NCBI RefSeq assembly: GCF_023516715.1
Contig: NZ_JAMGSI010000001.1
Coordinates: 1,116,001 to 1,180,000, forward strand
Direction: 5' to 3'
From: Akkermansia massiliensis
Lineage (GTDB): Bacteria; Verrucomicrobiota; Verrucomicrobiia; Verrucomicrobiales; Akkermansiaceae
Length of the DNA: 64,000 bases
Below the pieces are notes generated by a model. It was not told the origin of the DNA. It saw nothing but the letters and a program-made list of their open reading frames with translations, and searched no databases. This document shows positions 17,870-26,206 of this stretch, piece after piece (positions within the stretch are counted from its first letter, which is position 1; every line of letters begins with the position of its first letter). The translations under genes were made by a program, and so were the position numbers.

Positions 17870-18157
17870 ATGAAAAACAAGCTTCCCATTCCACCCAACG
17901 GGCCCAGGCAGCAATTCCTGACCAGGGCCATCAATTATTTCCGCAGCCGGGAAGGAGAACCGCGCCTTTTCACTAAACGCAAGCTTGTTCTCCTGGTGCT
18001 GACGGCTCTTTATGCCTTTTCCCCCATTGACCTGATTCCGGATTTCATTCCCGGAGTAGGCCAGATAGACGACCTGACCGTCATCGCCTTCACATTCCTG
18101 GCCCTGTTCATGCCTCCCCTCAAGAAGGACGGTTCCCATGAAGACCCGGAACCCTGA
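17870..18157 (+). CDS. YkvA-type DUF1232 membrane protein
   Basis: 95 residues. The DUF1232 core is clear: a basic N-terminal half (LFTKRKLVLLVLTALYAFSPIDLIPDFIPGVGQIDDL), whose SPIDLIPDFIPG signature is diagnostic, then a second hydrophobic helix. The role of the family is not known. DUF4230 follows 23 bp downstream on the same strand, so the two are probably co-transcribed. Confidence 0.88.
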   Translation: MKNKLPIPPNGPRQQFLTRAINYFRSREGEPRLFTKRKLVLLVLTALYAFSPIDLIPDFIPGVGQIDDLTVIAFTFLALFMPPLKKDGSHEDPEP

Positions 18158-18180
18158 GTTCCCGTCCCGTACAACGTTTC

Positions 18181-18876
18181 ATGAGTGATACCCCACCATC
18201 CTCCTTCCTGCATTCCCCTGCTGTCGTCGTTCTGGTTAAAGGCGCCGTCCTGATCGGGGCCCTGGCCATGCTGTTCTGGGGCGTGCGGTCCTGCATCACC
18301 GCCCCGGTGGAAAAACCGATGGAGGTGGCGGAAAAGTTGATTGAAGCAGGCAGGGAGGTAGGCCTCACCCTGATCAACAAGGGGTTTTCCTCCGACCACG
18401 GCGGCGTGGCCCTGATCGTGCAGAAGGACGAGAAGGTAGCCAACCTGGTGACCGTGGAACGGACGTTCGAGTATGAATACCGGTATTCCACCACGTGGTG
18501 GTGGAGTAAAAAGACGCTGATCCTGAAAGCGGCCTACCGCGCCCACGGAGGCATTGACCTGGAGGGACCCGAGCCGCTCCGGGTTATCATTCCCGCAGGG
18601 AACAAAGGACCCATTACCGCGGAGGGGCTTCACGGAAAGCTGGTTTCCTGCGAGATGGTGGAGGGCTCCCTCAGAATCGTGAGGGATGACGCCGGCATCT
18701 GGAACAGGCTGACTTCCGAAGACGCCGCCATTGCCGTCAACCAGTTGAACGAAAGCGCCCGGAAGCACATCATGGAGAGCGGCTTGATACGCCAGGCGGA
18801 AGAAAATTTCCTGCGCCGCCTCCGGGAAGAAGCCGGACAGCCGGAAGAACCGCCCGGAAAGGACCGCTGGTTCTGA
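18181..18876 (+). CDS. DUF4230-like membrane-anchored protein
   Basis: 231 residues with an N-terminal anchor helix ([20 protein letters not shown]), then a beta-rich domain ([35 protein letters not shown]) and a charged C-terminal helix ([18 protein letters not shown]). This matches the general pattern of DUF4230 proteins, whose function is unknown. A WWW stretch at about residue 105 is unusual. Family assignment is by pattern only. Confidence 0.6.
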   Translation: MSDTPPSSFLHSPAVVVLVKGAVLIGALAMLFWGVRSCITAPVEKPMEVAEKLIEAGREVGLTLINKGFSSDHGGVALIVQKDEKVANLVTVERTFEYEYRYSTTWWWSKKTLILKAAYRAHGGIDLEGPEPLRVIIPAGNKGPITAEGLHGKLVSCEMVEGSLRIVRDDAGIWNRLTSEDAAIAVNQLNESARKHIMESGLIRQAEENFLRRLREEAGQPEEPPGKDRWF

Positions 18877-18988
18877 TACTGCCCGTACAAGAGGCTTGGC
18901 GGCCATCAAGAGCTCCATGATGCGCACTTCCCCATTCCGTTCTTTTATCTTGCCAAAACGGGCTGGCTCCTATAAAGGAACGCACGTC

Positions 18989-20236
18989 ATGGCCAATTTA
19001 ACATTCACCCCTCCCACGGACGGCGCAGCCGTCACCATGCAGAACGGCAGGCTTTGCGTTCCGGACAGGCCCATCATTCCCTTCATCATCGGTGACGGAA
19101 CCGGGCCTGAAATCTGGGCGGCGGCTTCCCGGGTGATTGACGCGGCCGTGAAGAAAGCTTACCAGGGCAAGCGTTCCATTGCCTGGTATGAAGTTTTTGC
19201 CGGGCAGAAGTCCTTTGACAACCTGGGTACATGGCTCCCGAATGAGACGGTGGAAGCCTTCCGGACCTACCTGGTCGGCATCAAGGGCCCCCTCACCACC
19301 CCCGTGGGCGGCGGCATCCGCAGCCTGAACGTTACGCTGCGTCAGGATCTGGACCTGTTCGTCTGCCTGCGCCCGGTGCGCTATTTCAACGGCATTGAAA
19401 CTCCCGTGAAGGCTCCGGAAAAGGTGGACATGGTCGTTTTCCGCGAGAATACGGAAGACATTTACGCCGGCATCGAATTCAAGGAAGGGTCCGAGGACGC
19501 CAAACTGTTTTTCGACACCATGAGCCGCATCTTCCCGGAGCGCATGAAGAAGGTGCGCTTCCCGGAGAGCTCCGGCTTCGGCATCAAGCCCGTTTCCCGT
19601 GAAGGCACGGAGCGCCTGGTGCGCGCCGCCATTGATTACGCCGTGGAGAACGGCCGCAAGAGCGTCACGCTGGTTCACAAGGGCAATATCATGAAGTTCA
19701 CGGAAGGCGGCTTCCGCGACTGGGGGTACGACGTCGCGCGCCGGGAATACGGCGCCCAGCCCATCGGAGACGGCCCCTGGCTGAAGCTTCCCAACGGAAT
19801 CGTGATCAAGGATTGCATTGCGGACGCCTTCCTTCAGGAAATCCTGCTTCATCCGGAGAATTTCGACGTGGTTGCCACGCTAAACCTGAACGGGGACTAT
19901 ATTTCCGACGCCCTGGCGGCGCAGGTAGGCGGCATCGGCATCGCGCCCGGCGGCAACATCAATTACCTGACGGGCCATTCCATTTTTGAAGCCACGCACG
20001 GCACCGGGCCCAAACTGGCCGGACTGGACAAGGCCAACCCCAGCTCCGTCATCCTGTCCGCGGAAATGATGCTGCGCTACATGGGCTGGACGGAAGCGGC
20101 AGACCTGCTGATTCAGGCCATTGACCAAGTGATTTCCGCAAAAACGGTCACGTTCGACCTCGCGGAAATGATTCCCGGTTCCACGGAGCTTTCCTGCTCC
20201 GCCTACGGCGACAAGCTGGTGGAAGCCCTGAGCTGA
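18989..20236 (+). CDS. icd: Isocitrate dehydrogenase (NADP-type)
   Basis: TCA-cycle enzyme converting isocitrate to 2-oxoglutarate (415 residues). It shows [12 protein letters not shown] at the N-terminus, the substrate-binding [24 protein letters not shown], the [17 protein letters not shown] block and the C-terminal [10 protein letters not shown] cofactor loop. The frame runs upstream to 18896, but the ATG at 18989 has an AAAGGAA ribosome-binding site and is chosen. A strong terminator follows at 20261-20303. Confidence 0.95.
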   Translation: MANLTFTPPTDGAAVTMQNGRLCVPDRPIIPFIIGDGTGPEIWAAASRVIDAAVKKAYQGKRSIAWYEVFAGQKSFDNLGTWLPNETVEAFRTYLVGIKGPLTTPVGGGIRSLNVTLRQDLDLFVCLRPVRYFNGIETPVKAPEKVDMVVFRENTEDIYAGIEFKEGSEDAKLFFDTMSRIFPERMKKVRFPESSGFGIKPVSREGTERLVRAAIDYAVENGRKSVTLVHKGNIMKFTEGGFRDWGYDVARREYGAQPIGDGPWLKLPNGIVIKDCIADAFLQEILLHPENFDVVATLNLNGDYISDALAAQVGGIGIAPGGNINYLTGHSIFEATHGTGPKLAGLDKANPSSVILSAEMMLRYMGWTEAADLLIQAIDQVISAKTVTFDLAEMIPGSTELSCSAYGDKLVEALS

Positions 20237-20260
20237 CCTTTTCCCCGGCCACTTTCATCC

Positions 20261-20303
20261 GGCTGCCTTCCCGGTACACGGTGCGGAGGGCAGCCTTTTT
20301 TTT
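20261..20303 (+). terminator. Rho-independent terminator of icd
   Basis: 11-bp stem with one G-U pair (GGCTGCCTTCC 20261-20271 / GGAGGGCAGCC 20285-20295), followed by eight Ts. Confidence 0.9.
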
Positions 20304-20356
20304 GCAGAGGAACCGATACCCGGGCCATCTCCATCAAACATTTCAAATACCATCCC

Positions 20357-20800
20357 ATGAAGAAGAACATGAACAGAATGAACATCGTCTGCCTTGGAGT
20401 CAGGGACATGAAGAAGGCGCTGCAATTTTACCGTGACGGACTCGGTTTTAAAACGGATGAGACGGGCGACCATCCGGACGTCGTCTTTTTCAGCACTCCC
20501 GGCACCAAACTGGAGCTGTATCCGCTGGATTTGCTGGCAAAGGACATCAACGGAGAGAATCCTCCGCCCATCGGCGCCGGGTTCGGAGGAATTACGCTTG
20601 CCTATAATGCAAAAACGAAGGAGGAGGTAGTTGAAGTCATTGAACTGGCGCGGAACGCGGGAGCCAGGATCGTCAAGGAACCCCAGGATGTTTTCTGGGG
20701 CGGCTTCCATGGCTATTTTGCGGACCCGGACGGCTATTACTGGGAAGTTGCCTGGGGACCGAACGATGAATTTGACGACCGGGACATGCTCGTCCTGTAA
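20357..20800 (+). CDS. VOC-superfamily (glyoxalase/dioxygenase-fold) protein
   Basis: 147-residue protein with the two beta-alpha-beta-beta-beta modules of the vicinal-oxygen-chelate fold: VRDMKKALQFYRDGLGFKT in the first and GYFADPDGYYWEVAWGPN in the second. Such proteins are glyoxalase-like enzymes or antibiotic-binding proteins; the substrate cannot be told. The first Met is taken as the start; two more lie within the first eight codons. Confidence 0.82.
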   Translation: MKKNMNRMNIVCLGVRDMKKALQFYRDGLGFKTDETGDHPDVVFFSTPGTKLELYPLDLLAKDINGENPPPIGAGFGGITLAYNAKTKEEVVEVIELARNAGARIVKEPQDVFWGGFHGYFADPDGYYWEVAWGPNDEFDDRDMLVL

Positions 20801-20810
20801 GCCGGAACTA

Positions 20811-20854
20811 TTTAAATAAAAGGGCTGCCGCACTTGGATATGGTGCGGCAGCCC
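20811..20854 (-). terminator. Strong hairpin terminator, minus-strand direction
   Basis: Perfect 12-bp stem (GGGCTGCCGCAC 20822-20833 / GTGCGGCAGCCC 20843-20854). On the minus strand it is followed by TTTTATTTAAAT, so it fits termination of the broken gene at 20906-21328. In the plus direction it lacks a T-run but may still insulate the VOC gene. Confidence 0.8.
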
Positions 20855-20905
20855 CGTCATGTTTCCTGGGAAACGGCGTCAGTCCGTCACGGAAACTCTT
20901 TTCAT

Positions 20906-21328
20906 TCAGACGCTCCCTTTTTCCGTCAGTTCGCAGGGTTCCGACGGAACGGTCCGTTCAGGCGCCGCTTCCCGGGATTTCCGGGAAGGCAAAGCGGCGG
21001 GGGAAAGTTCCGCGGAGCCTCCGGCAAGTTCTTCCACTAGGGCGGCAACCATGTCCATGGGCCGTATTGGACCAGGAGCCTACGGAAACACAGGAGTTCC
21101 CTACCTTGATATGATCCCCAGGGCGGCTCCGACGGACATGGAGCCCGCAATGGTGCCCCGGTCATCCCTGGTGGAAGATTGATAACCTATCACGACATTG
21201 TCAGTGCCATTGTCGACGCTGGCATTTGTCCCGATAACAACGTTTTTGTCCGAAGCAATGGCGGACGTATTTTCCAAATTCATGGAATGGCATTTGCCTC
21301 TGTTTCCGCCGCGTATTCAAGAAGCGTA
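20906..21328 (-). pseudogene. Remnant of a Hep/Hag (YadA-head-like) repeat protein
   Basis: One minus-strand frame (21101-21283) reads NTSAIASDKNVVIGTNAS, then a DNVVIGYQSST unit and an AGSMSVGAALG unit. This is the hydrophobic-small/Gly periodicity of trimeric-adhesin head repeats. It stops at 21101, but in the next frame the pattern continues (VGNSCVSVGSWSNTAHG). From about 21057 the first frame resumes as MDMVAALVEELAGG..., ending at a stop at 20906-20908, about 50 bp before a strong terminator. At least two frameshifts are needed, so the gene looks broken; the N-terminus is missing. Assignment is from repeat pattern alone. Confidence 0.4.
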
Positions 21329-21430
21329 AAGCGTGGAATTTTTCTGCAACCGCCCTCCTGCATTGCTTGAAACCGTGCAGAAAAAACATGCCGCGCGGAG
21401 AGCGGCCGGCAACCGTAATGACATGTGCCG

Positions 21431-23749
21431 TTACAGCTCCCGGCGGATGGCGTCCATCTGTTCCGGCGTGTAGGCCGCCTTTTCCACTCCGCCGAACTGG
21501 CGGCGAAGGAACGTGAGCAGGTTCGCCAGGTCACGGGAATTCGTCACGCCGGGCGGCAGCATGGTGGAATTCCATTCCTTCCCGTTCACCGTGATCGGCC
21601 CGGTCAGCCCCTGGAGGATGATTTTGACGATTTCCGCATCAGGCTTTTCCTTCAGCCATTCGGACCCGGCCAGGGGCGGATAGGTCACCTTGTCCCCCAT
21701 GCCGTCGTTGCCGTGGCAAATGGCGCATTTGGAAAGGTACACGCCCCTTCCTTTTTCCATGACGGCGGCCGCACGGGCTCTTTTCAGGCGTTCCATGTCC
21801 ACCGTGGGAGGATGGGCGGCATAGTCCGGATGAATGTGGGACAGGCCAGGAAAAGAATGAATCCGGTCGCGTTTCCGGGAGGGTTCCACTCTCCTGAGGG
21901 AAGCAAGATAGTTCAACAGCCGTTCCCCGCGCCCGGAAGGCACCAGTTCCCGGCCCTGCTCCATCCGGACAGGCAGGGCATCCAGGGAAGGGGCATTCCC
22001 CTCCACCGGGCGTTCTTCAAACATGCCGGGCATGGAGGGGCACACGGTCCAGGGCTTTTTAAACTGCGGTTCCCGCGGGTTGTAAAGATGAAGGGCCAGC
22101 CATTCCCTTACCTGCGCGGCGCGGCGCGTGCCGCCGGATACCGCGTCTTCATATTCCAGCCTGCCTGCGGCGTATTCCGCCGCATTGCTCAAATCCGGCC
22201 CTACCGCCGCCACGCCCGCCTGCGGAGCGCCCTCCCCGTTGAATTCGGCATCCATGTCTTCCGGCTCGCTGACCCGGTAAGGGAAATCCGGGTCCGTGCC
22301 GCGGTCGATTGCCGTCTGCCAGTCCTTCCCGGACATGGAACGCCGGATGATCTGGGTGTGGCACAGGGCGCACCCCTCAGCGGCATAAATCCTGGCTCCT
22401 GCCGCATCCTGGACGGGCCGCCTGACCTCCAGTGAGTCCGGCGCGGGAGCATGCAGCAGGACAGCCGCCGCCGTAGCCAGCAACAGAACAGCCGCAACGG
22501 CGGCAATGAAGAAAAGACGCTGCGGAACCGGAGTTTCCATTTCCGGGTTCCCGGCATCCGCCGGACGCCACAGGCAAAGGCTTCCCGCCAGGCACAGAGC
22601 CATGGCAACGGCATGGACGCAGGCCGCCATGCCCACCCAGCCGCTCATCAGTTCCGCGCGCCGGGCTTCCGGAAAAGCCTGAACATCCACCGCGGCAACC
22701 ACGCCCACGGCATAAGCCAGAAGCACGCCGCAAACGCCGGCGCCCAACAGCCACCATGCCGCAGGAAACCGCACGGGCCCCTTCCTTCCGGCCATCATCA
22801 GCGCTCCGGCTCCCAGCAGGATCCACAATTCCGCCTCATGCCACGCGGACAGGGAAAACTGCATCAGCTCCGGCCACGCCCCGGCAAACACGTCCCACAC
22901 TGCCAGCAAGGCAAGCAGGGAAACCGCGGCTTTCAGCCACGTCCCGGTCTCCGGACCGGATTTCATCCAAAGATACACCGCCATCAGCACGGCGGGAACC
23001 GCGGCGCACCACGACCAGACGGCCCCGGCTTCCGCCAGCGCCCAGGGCACGGGAAAACCCCGGAGCCCCCCCAGACCGCCTACCACCGGAGCCGCCGCCA
23101 GCACGGCGGCCATCCAGACGGCCAGTATTCCAAAACCGCGGCCTTTGGCCATGTTCAAGCGGAACGCCGCCGCTCCCAGCGCGGCAAACATCAGCCCGCA
23201 GGACAGGCTGCCTTCCAGGGAGGAGGCGTCCAGCAGGCCGTTCATGGACAAAGCCTGCGTATAACCCAGCGCCAGAAGGGCCGCCGCCGTGCATCCCGCG
23301 GAGGAACTGAACAGCAGCCGCACGGGCCACGGGAACGGCCGGAACCACGCAGCGCACGCCTTGCCGGCGGCAAGGATGGCAAACACCGGGCAAACCCACC
23401 AGTCAAAGGGCATCAGGAGCAGGCCGCTTCCGTCTCCCGTCATAATCGTGGCCATCCCCAGCACAACGCAGAGGTGCCAGAGCCATTCCGCGGGTTTCAG
23501 CCGCCTGCATCCGTTCTCCGCCATGAAAGAAAACAGGACGGGGAGGGCCCATCCGTACACCAGCGCACCGTAAAAGGAGAACATGAGGCGCCCAGCCGGC
23601 CACGGCAGCGGAACACCCGCCACCAGTCCGGAGGCATGGACCAGGGACCACACCAGCCCCAGCACGCAGGCCGCCGCCAGCCAGAACAGGGGCAGCCACT
23701 CGTCCGGACGGCGGCGGAACAGGGAAGAAACGGCGGCGGGAACATTCAT
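21431..23749 (-). CDS. CcoN-like / CcoO-like / cytochrome c fusion protein
   Basis: 772-residue membrane protein. Residues 1-400 form about 12 hydrophobic helices in the size and order of cbb3 oxidase subunit I, but only four His are present (38, 92, 304, 379) and none of the haem- or CuB-binding motifs (WxGHNAV, HH, HDHWT/GHVH types). A further helix (411-433) leads into a CcoO-like domain with haem c site C460-x-x-C463-H464 in GCALCHTQIIR, close to the CcoO motif, and LYNPRE. A last cytochrome c domain has C675-AIC-H679 and a Met in STMLPP. It is the last gene of the five-gene unit and starts by ATGA overlap. The longer frame to 23899 is rejected for that reason. Role inferred: electron carrier or oxidase-like partner of the Act proteins. 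Confidence 0.8.
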   Translation of the reverse strand: MNVPAAVSSLFRRRPDEWLPLFWLAAACVLGLVWSLVHASGLVAGVPLPWPAGRLMFSFYGALVYGWALPVLFSFMAENGCRRLKPAEWLWHLCVVLGMATIMTGDGSGLLLMPFDWWVCPVFAILAAGKACAAWFRPFPWPVRLLFSSSAGCTAAALLALGYTQALSMNGLLDASSLEGSLSCGLMFAALGAAAFRLNMAKGRGFGILAVWMAAVLAAAPVVGGLGGLRGFPVPWALAEAGAVWSWCAAVPAVLMAVYLWMKSGPETGTWLKAAVSLLALLAVWDVFAGAWPELMQFSLSAWHEAELWILLGAGALMMAGRKGPVRFPAAWWLLGAGVCGVLLAYAVGVVAAVDVQAFPEARRAELMSGWVGMAACVHAVAMALCLAGSLCLWRPADAGNPEMETPVPQRLFFIAAVAAVLLLATAAAVLLHAPAPDSLEVRRPVQDAAGARIYAAEGCALCHTQIIRRSMSGKDWQTAIDRGTDPDFPYRVSEPEDMDAEFNGEGAPQAGVAAVGPDLSNAAEYAAGRLEYEDAVSGGTRRAAQVREWLALHLYNPREPQFKKPWTVCPSMPGMFEERPVEGNAPSLDALPVRMEQGRELVPSGRGERLLNYLASLRRVEPSRKRDRIHSFPGLSHIHPDYAAHPPTVDMERLKRARAAAVMEKGRGVYLSKCAICHGNDGMGDKVTYPPLAGSEWLKEKPDAEIVKIILQGLTGPITVNGKEWNSTMLPPGVTNSRDLANLLTFLRRQFGGVEKAAYTPEQMDAIRREL

Positions 23750-24975
23750 CGTGATTCGGGAAATACCCTGCGGACGCTCAAGGCCCCCAGGAAGGAAAAA
23801 CAGCAGACCAGGCCCATCGCCACCAGGAGCAGGACGAGGGGGAGCCACGTGCCCCACGCAGCCGGTTCCAGCCCAAAGCCGGGGCAGAACATCCAGCACG
23901 CTTCCAGCAGGGAGCCAAGCAGGATGCAGACGCAGACCGCGCCCAGCGCAGACGGGCGGCGTCTCAACGCGGGAAAGAGCAAAACGAGGAAAGGCACCAG
24001 AAGCTGGAGCGCCAGAGCCGCGGACAGGAGCCCGGACCAGGAGAAGGCGGCGTCATAAAAAGACATTTCAGCCGGAAGGGAGGCATACCATGTAATCATG
24101 TACTGGGAGTACGTGATGTATGCTTTCACCAGCACCATGGCCGTCAGCATGCCGCCCAGGCGCGGCCACGGCAATCCCTTCCCTCCGTCCAGCTTCCTCA
24201 GGCACGCCGCGGCCAGCACCGCTAATGCCAGAGACGCCAGCAGGGCATACGCAACCATGTACACGGGGAACATGGAAAGAACGGCCCTTCCCGTCCCTGC
24301 CAGCATGTCAATCCCCAGCACGCCCAGCATCATCACCGTCACAATCATGCAGAAAGCGGCGCTCCCCCGGCGGAAGGAAGGCTGCCAGACGTTTTTTTCC
24401 GCCGCCAGCGTCTCCCATACCTGGGCCATGCTCCAGGCCAGCACTACGATGATTCCCATGCGCACATACAGCCACGCCGGATTCCACCACGCGGGATCAG
24501 CCAGGTCCAGCACGCCGAAGGCCTGGACGGCGGGAGAGGAAATATCCGCCACGCCCCAGTAGCGGGCCGCCTCCGGAAAGATGACGGTAGTCAGGCAGCC
24601 GACCGTTCCCGCCAGCACCAGAACGCCGGGTAAAAAGCCCCAGCAGGCCGCCGCCAGCACCCGCCTCAGCGTGATACCCCACCCGGCTCCCGTCAGGGAA
24701 GACAGGCAGAGCCAGAACAGGCACCCCAGGCAAACGCCCGTACCGATGACGCCCACCGCCATTCCGGCGGCGGCAAACGGTTTTCTCCATTCATGCAGCC
24801 GGGTTCCGGCCACCGTCATCTCATCCCACGGCATGGCGTTAAAAGACTGGCGCATCAGCACGCACCACAGCAGCACGGAAATGATCCACAGGGCAAGGGC
24901 GGCGGAACGTCCGGCCCAGCCGAATCCCGGCCTGTCCCGGCGTTCCCTTCCGGTTGATGATGTATTGCTGTTCAT
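23746..24975 (-). CDS. actF: Alternative Complex III membrane subunit ActF-like
   Basis: 409 residues with about ten hydrophobic helices. It resembles the ActF (quinol:cytochrome c oxidoreductase, NrfD-like) subunit: FNAMPWDEMTVAG near the N-terminus, LYVRMGIIVVLAWS in the middle and YITYSQYMITWYASLPAE, close to the conserved YSQY.L.WYANLPEE segment. It couples to ActE upstream and to the fusion gene downstream by 4-bp ATGA overlaps. The family's function is quinol oxidation and electron transfer. Confidence 0.8.
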   Translation of the reverse strand: MNSNTSSTGRERRDRPGFGWAGRSAALALWIISVLLWCVLMRQSFNAMPWDEMTVAGTRLHEWRKPFAAAGMAVGVIGTGVCLGCLFWLCLSSLTGAGWGITLRRVLAAACWGFLPGVLVLAGTVGCLTTVIFPEAARYWGVADISSPAVQAFGVLDLADPAWWNPAWLYVRMGIIVVLAWSMAQVWETLAAEKNVWQPSFRRGSAAFCMIVTVMMLGVLGIDMLAGTGRAVLSMFPVYMVAYALLASLALAVLAAACLRKLDGGKGLPWPRLGGMLTAMVLVKAYITYSQYMITWYASLPAEMSFYDAAFSWSGLLSAALALQLLVPFLVLLFPALRRRPSALGAVCVCILLGSLLEACWMFCPGFGLEPAAWGTWLPLVLLLVAMGLVCCFSFLGALSVRRVFPESR

Positions 24976-25649
24976 GGACGGTGTTCCCCCTGTCTAGTAA
25001 CGGGTCGCTCTTCCTGCGGGGGCGCCGGGAGCGCCTGAAGCCGGCGGACGAACGCCACCAGGCACCAGATTTCCCGGGCCGTGAGAATGTTTCCGAAAGC
25101 GGGCATGTTCCCCTGCCCCAGCCGAATGCTCCTGAACATTTTTCCGGGAGAATAGGCCGCATACTTTTCATCCCGGAAGGAGCCTATCTGAGGGTAGGTG
25201 TCATAAGCGGCCATGCTGCCGCGTCCGTTTCCATCCGCACCGTGGCAGACGGCGCAATGCGCCAGATACAGCGTGCGCCCCTCCGCCAGCACGTCACGGC
25301 TGCGGGAAACCCCGCCCAATTCCAGGGGCATGATATCCTCCTCCCCCCCCTGCATGCGGCCGGAGGAAAAATAGGAGCCCTCCGCGGCAAAGGAATCCCG
25401 GTCATTCCCCCGTTCACGGACTGCCTCCCCCGTTCCCAGGGATTGCGCGACGGCATGGGGCGGCGTCAGGCGGACCTTCCGGCCTGCGGGAGTGAAGGGC
25501 TCCCGCACCTGCTGGGCGTCCGCCAGCGGACGCTCGTTCATATTGTCAAACAAATGGGGCGCGGCATTCCTGCCCCCGTCATCCCTCACCATGAACCAGA
25601 GCGCCCCCAGCAGAACCAGGGCGGCTATCGCCGTCATGCCGCCTCTCAT
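24972..25649 (-). CDS. actE: Alternative Complex III cytochrome c subunit ActE-like
   Basis: 225 residues: an N-terminal anchor helix (AIAALVLLGALWFMV), a low-complexity linker, then one cytochrome c domain with the haem motif C132-AVC-H136 followed by GADGNG. The later GQGNMPAFG provides the likely axial Met. ActE is the single-haem cytochrome of ACIII in other bacteria. It sits between actD and actF with 4-bp overlaps on both sides. Confidence 0.85.
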   Translation of the reverse strand: MRGGMTAIAALVLLGALWFMVRDDGGRNAAPHLFDNMNERPLADAQQVREPFTPAGRKVRLTPPHAVAQSLGTGEAVRERGNDRDSFAAEGSYFSSGRMQGGEEDIMPLELGGVSRSRDVLAEGRTLYLAHCAVCHGADGNGRGSMAAYDTYPQIGSFRDEKYAAYSPGKMFRSIRLGQGNMPAFGNILTAREIWCLVAFVRRLQALPAPPQEERPVTRQGEHRP

Positions 25650-26206
25650 GAACGGCCCCCTTCCTCATGGATGTATTCGCTCGCGTCCGGATGCAGTGCC
25701 GCAGCAAGAGCGGCGGCACGATCTTCACGGCCGCCTTCCAGCAGAATGAAATAACCGTCCCCGTGTTCATCCGTCCTGAAGAAATCACACTCGAACGCCC
25801 AGTCGTTCCACCGGGGGAGAACGGCCCCTTTCAGGAACCCGGCGGCAGTCAGAAGTCCGGCCCCGAGCAAGGTCCCTTCAAACAGGGGGGGAACGTACGC
25901 GGGCCAGTTGTCCCAGCCCTGCACCCTGCCCTGGGTCATGAGAGGATCCGCACAGAACTGCGTCCAGTAAAGCCACAGGGCCACGGCCAGGAATCCGCAC
26001 ACTCCGCCAGCCGCGGCCCACAGCCGCACGCCTGCGCCTACGGCCCTCCCGGCATGACGGTTGGCAAACCGGACGGCGGCGCAGGGATAAGGCGCACAGA
26101 CCTCCCAGAAGACGCCCTCCTCCTTCACCAGCGTCCGGACGGCCTGAAGGAGCGCTTCTTCCGAAGAAAAGGAAAGCACCCAGCCGGAAGTGACGCGCTT
26201 CTTCAT
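25646..26206 (-). CDS. actD: Alternative Complex III subunit ActD-like (DUF3341)
   Basis: 186 residues. The N-terminus is a DUF3341-type soluble region (SGWVLSFSSEEALLQAVRTL..., VCAPYPCAAV), then two hydrophobic helices (VGAGVRLWAAAGGVCGFLAVALWLY and FEGTLLGAGLLTAAGFLKGAVLP) and a short C-terminus. This is the layout of ActD. The ATG at 26206 is fixed by its ATGA overlap with the actC stop. The long upstream open frame is a shadow of actC. Confidence 0.82.
   Translation of the reverse strand: MKKRVTSGWVLSFSSEEALLQAVRTLVKEEGVFWEVCAPYPCAAVRFANRHAGRAVGAGVRLWAAAGGVCGFLAVALWLYWTQFCADPLMTQGRVQGWDNWPAYVPPLFEGTLLGAGLLTAAGFLKGAVLPRWNDWAFECDFFRTDEHGDGYFILLEGGREDRAAALAAALHPDASEYIHEEGGRS

Noticed and set aside
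22451-24058. Plus-strand frame opposite the fusion and actF genes
   Set aside because: Arg/Gln/Pro-rich, without domains; a shadow of the GC-rich minus-strand genes.
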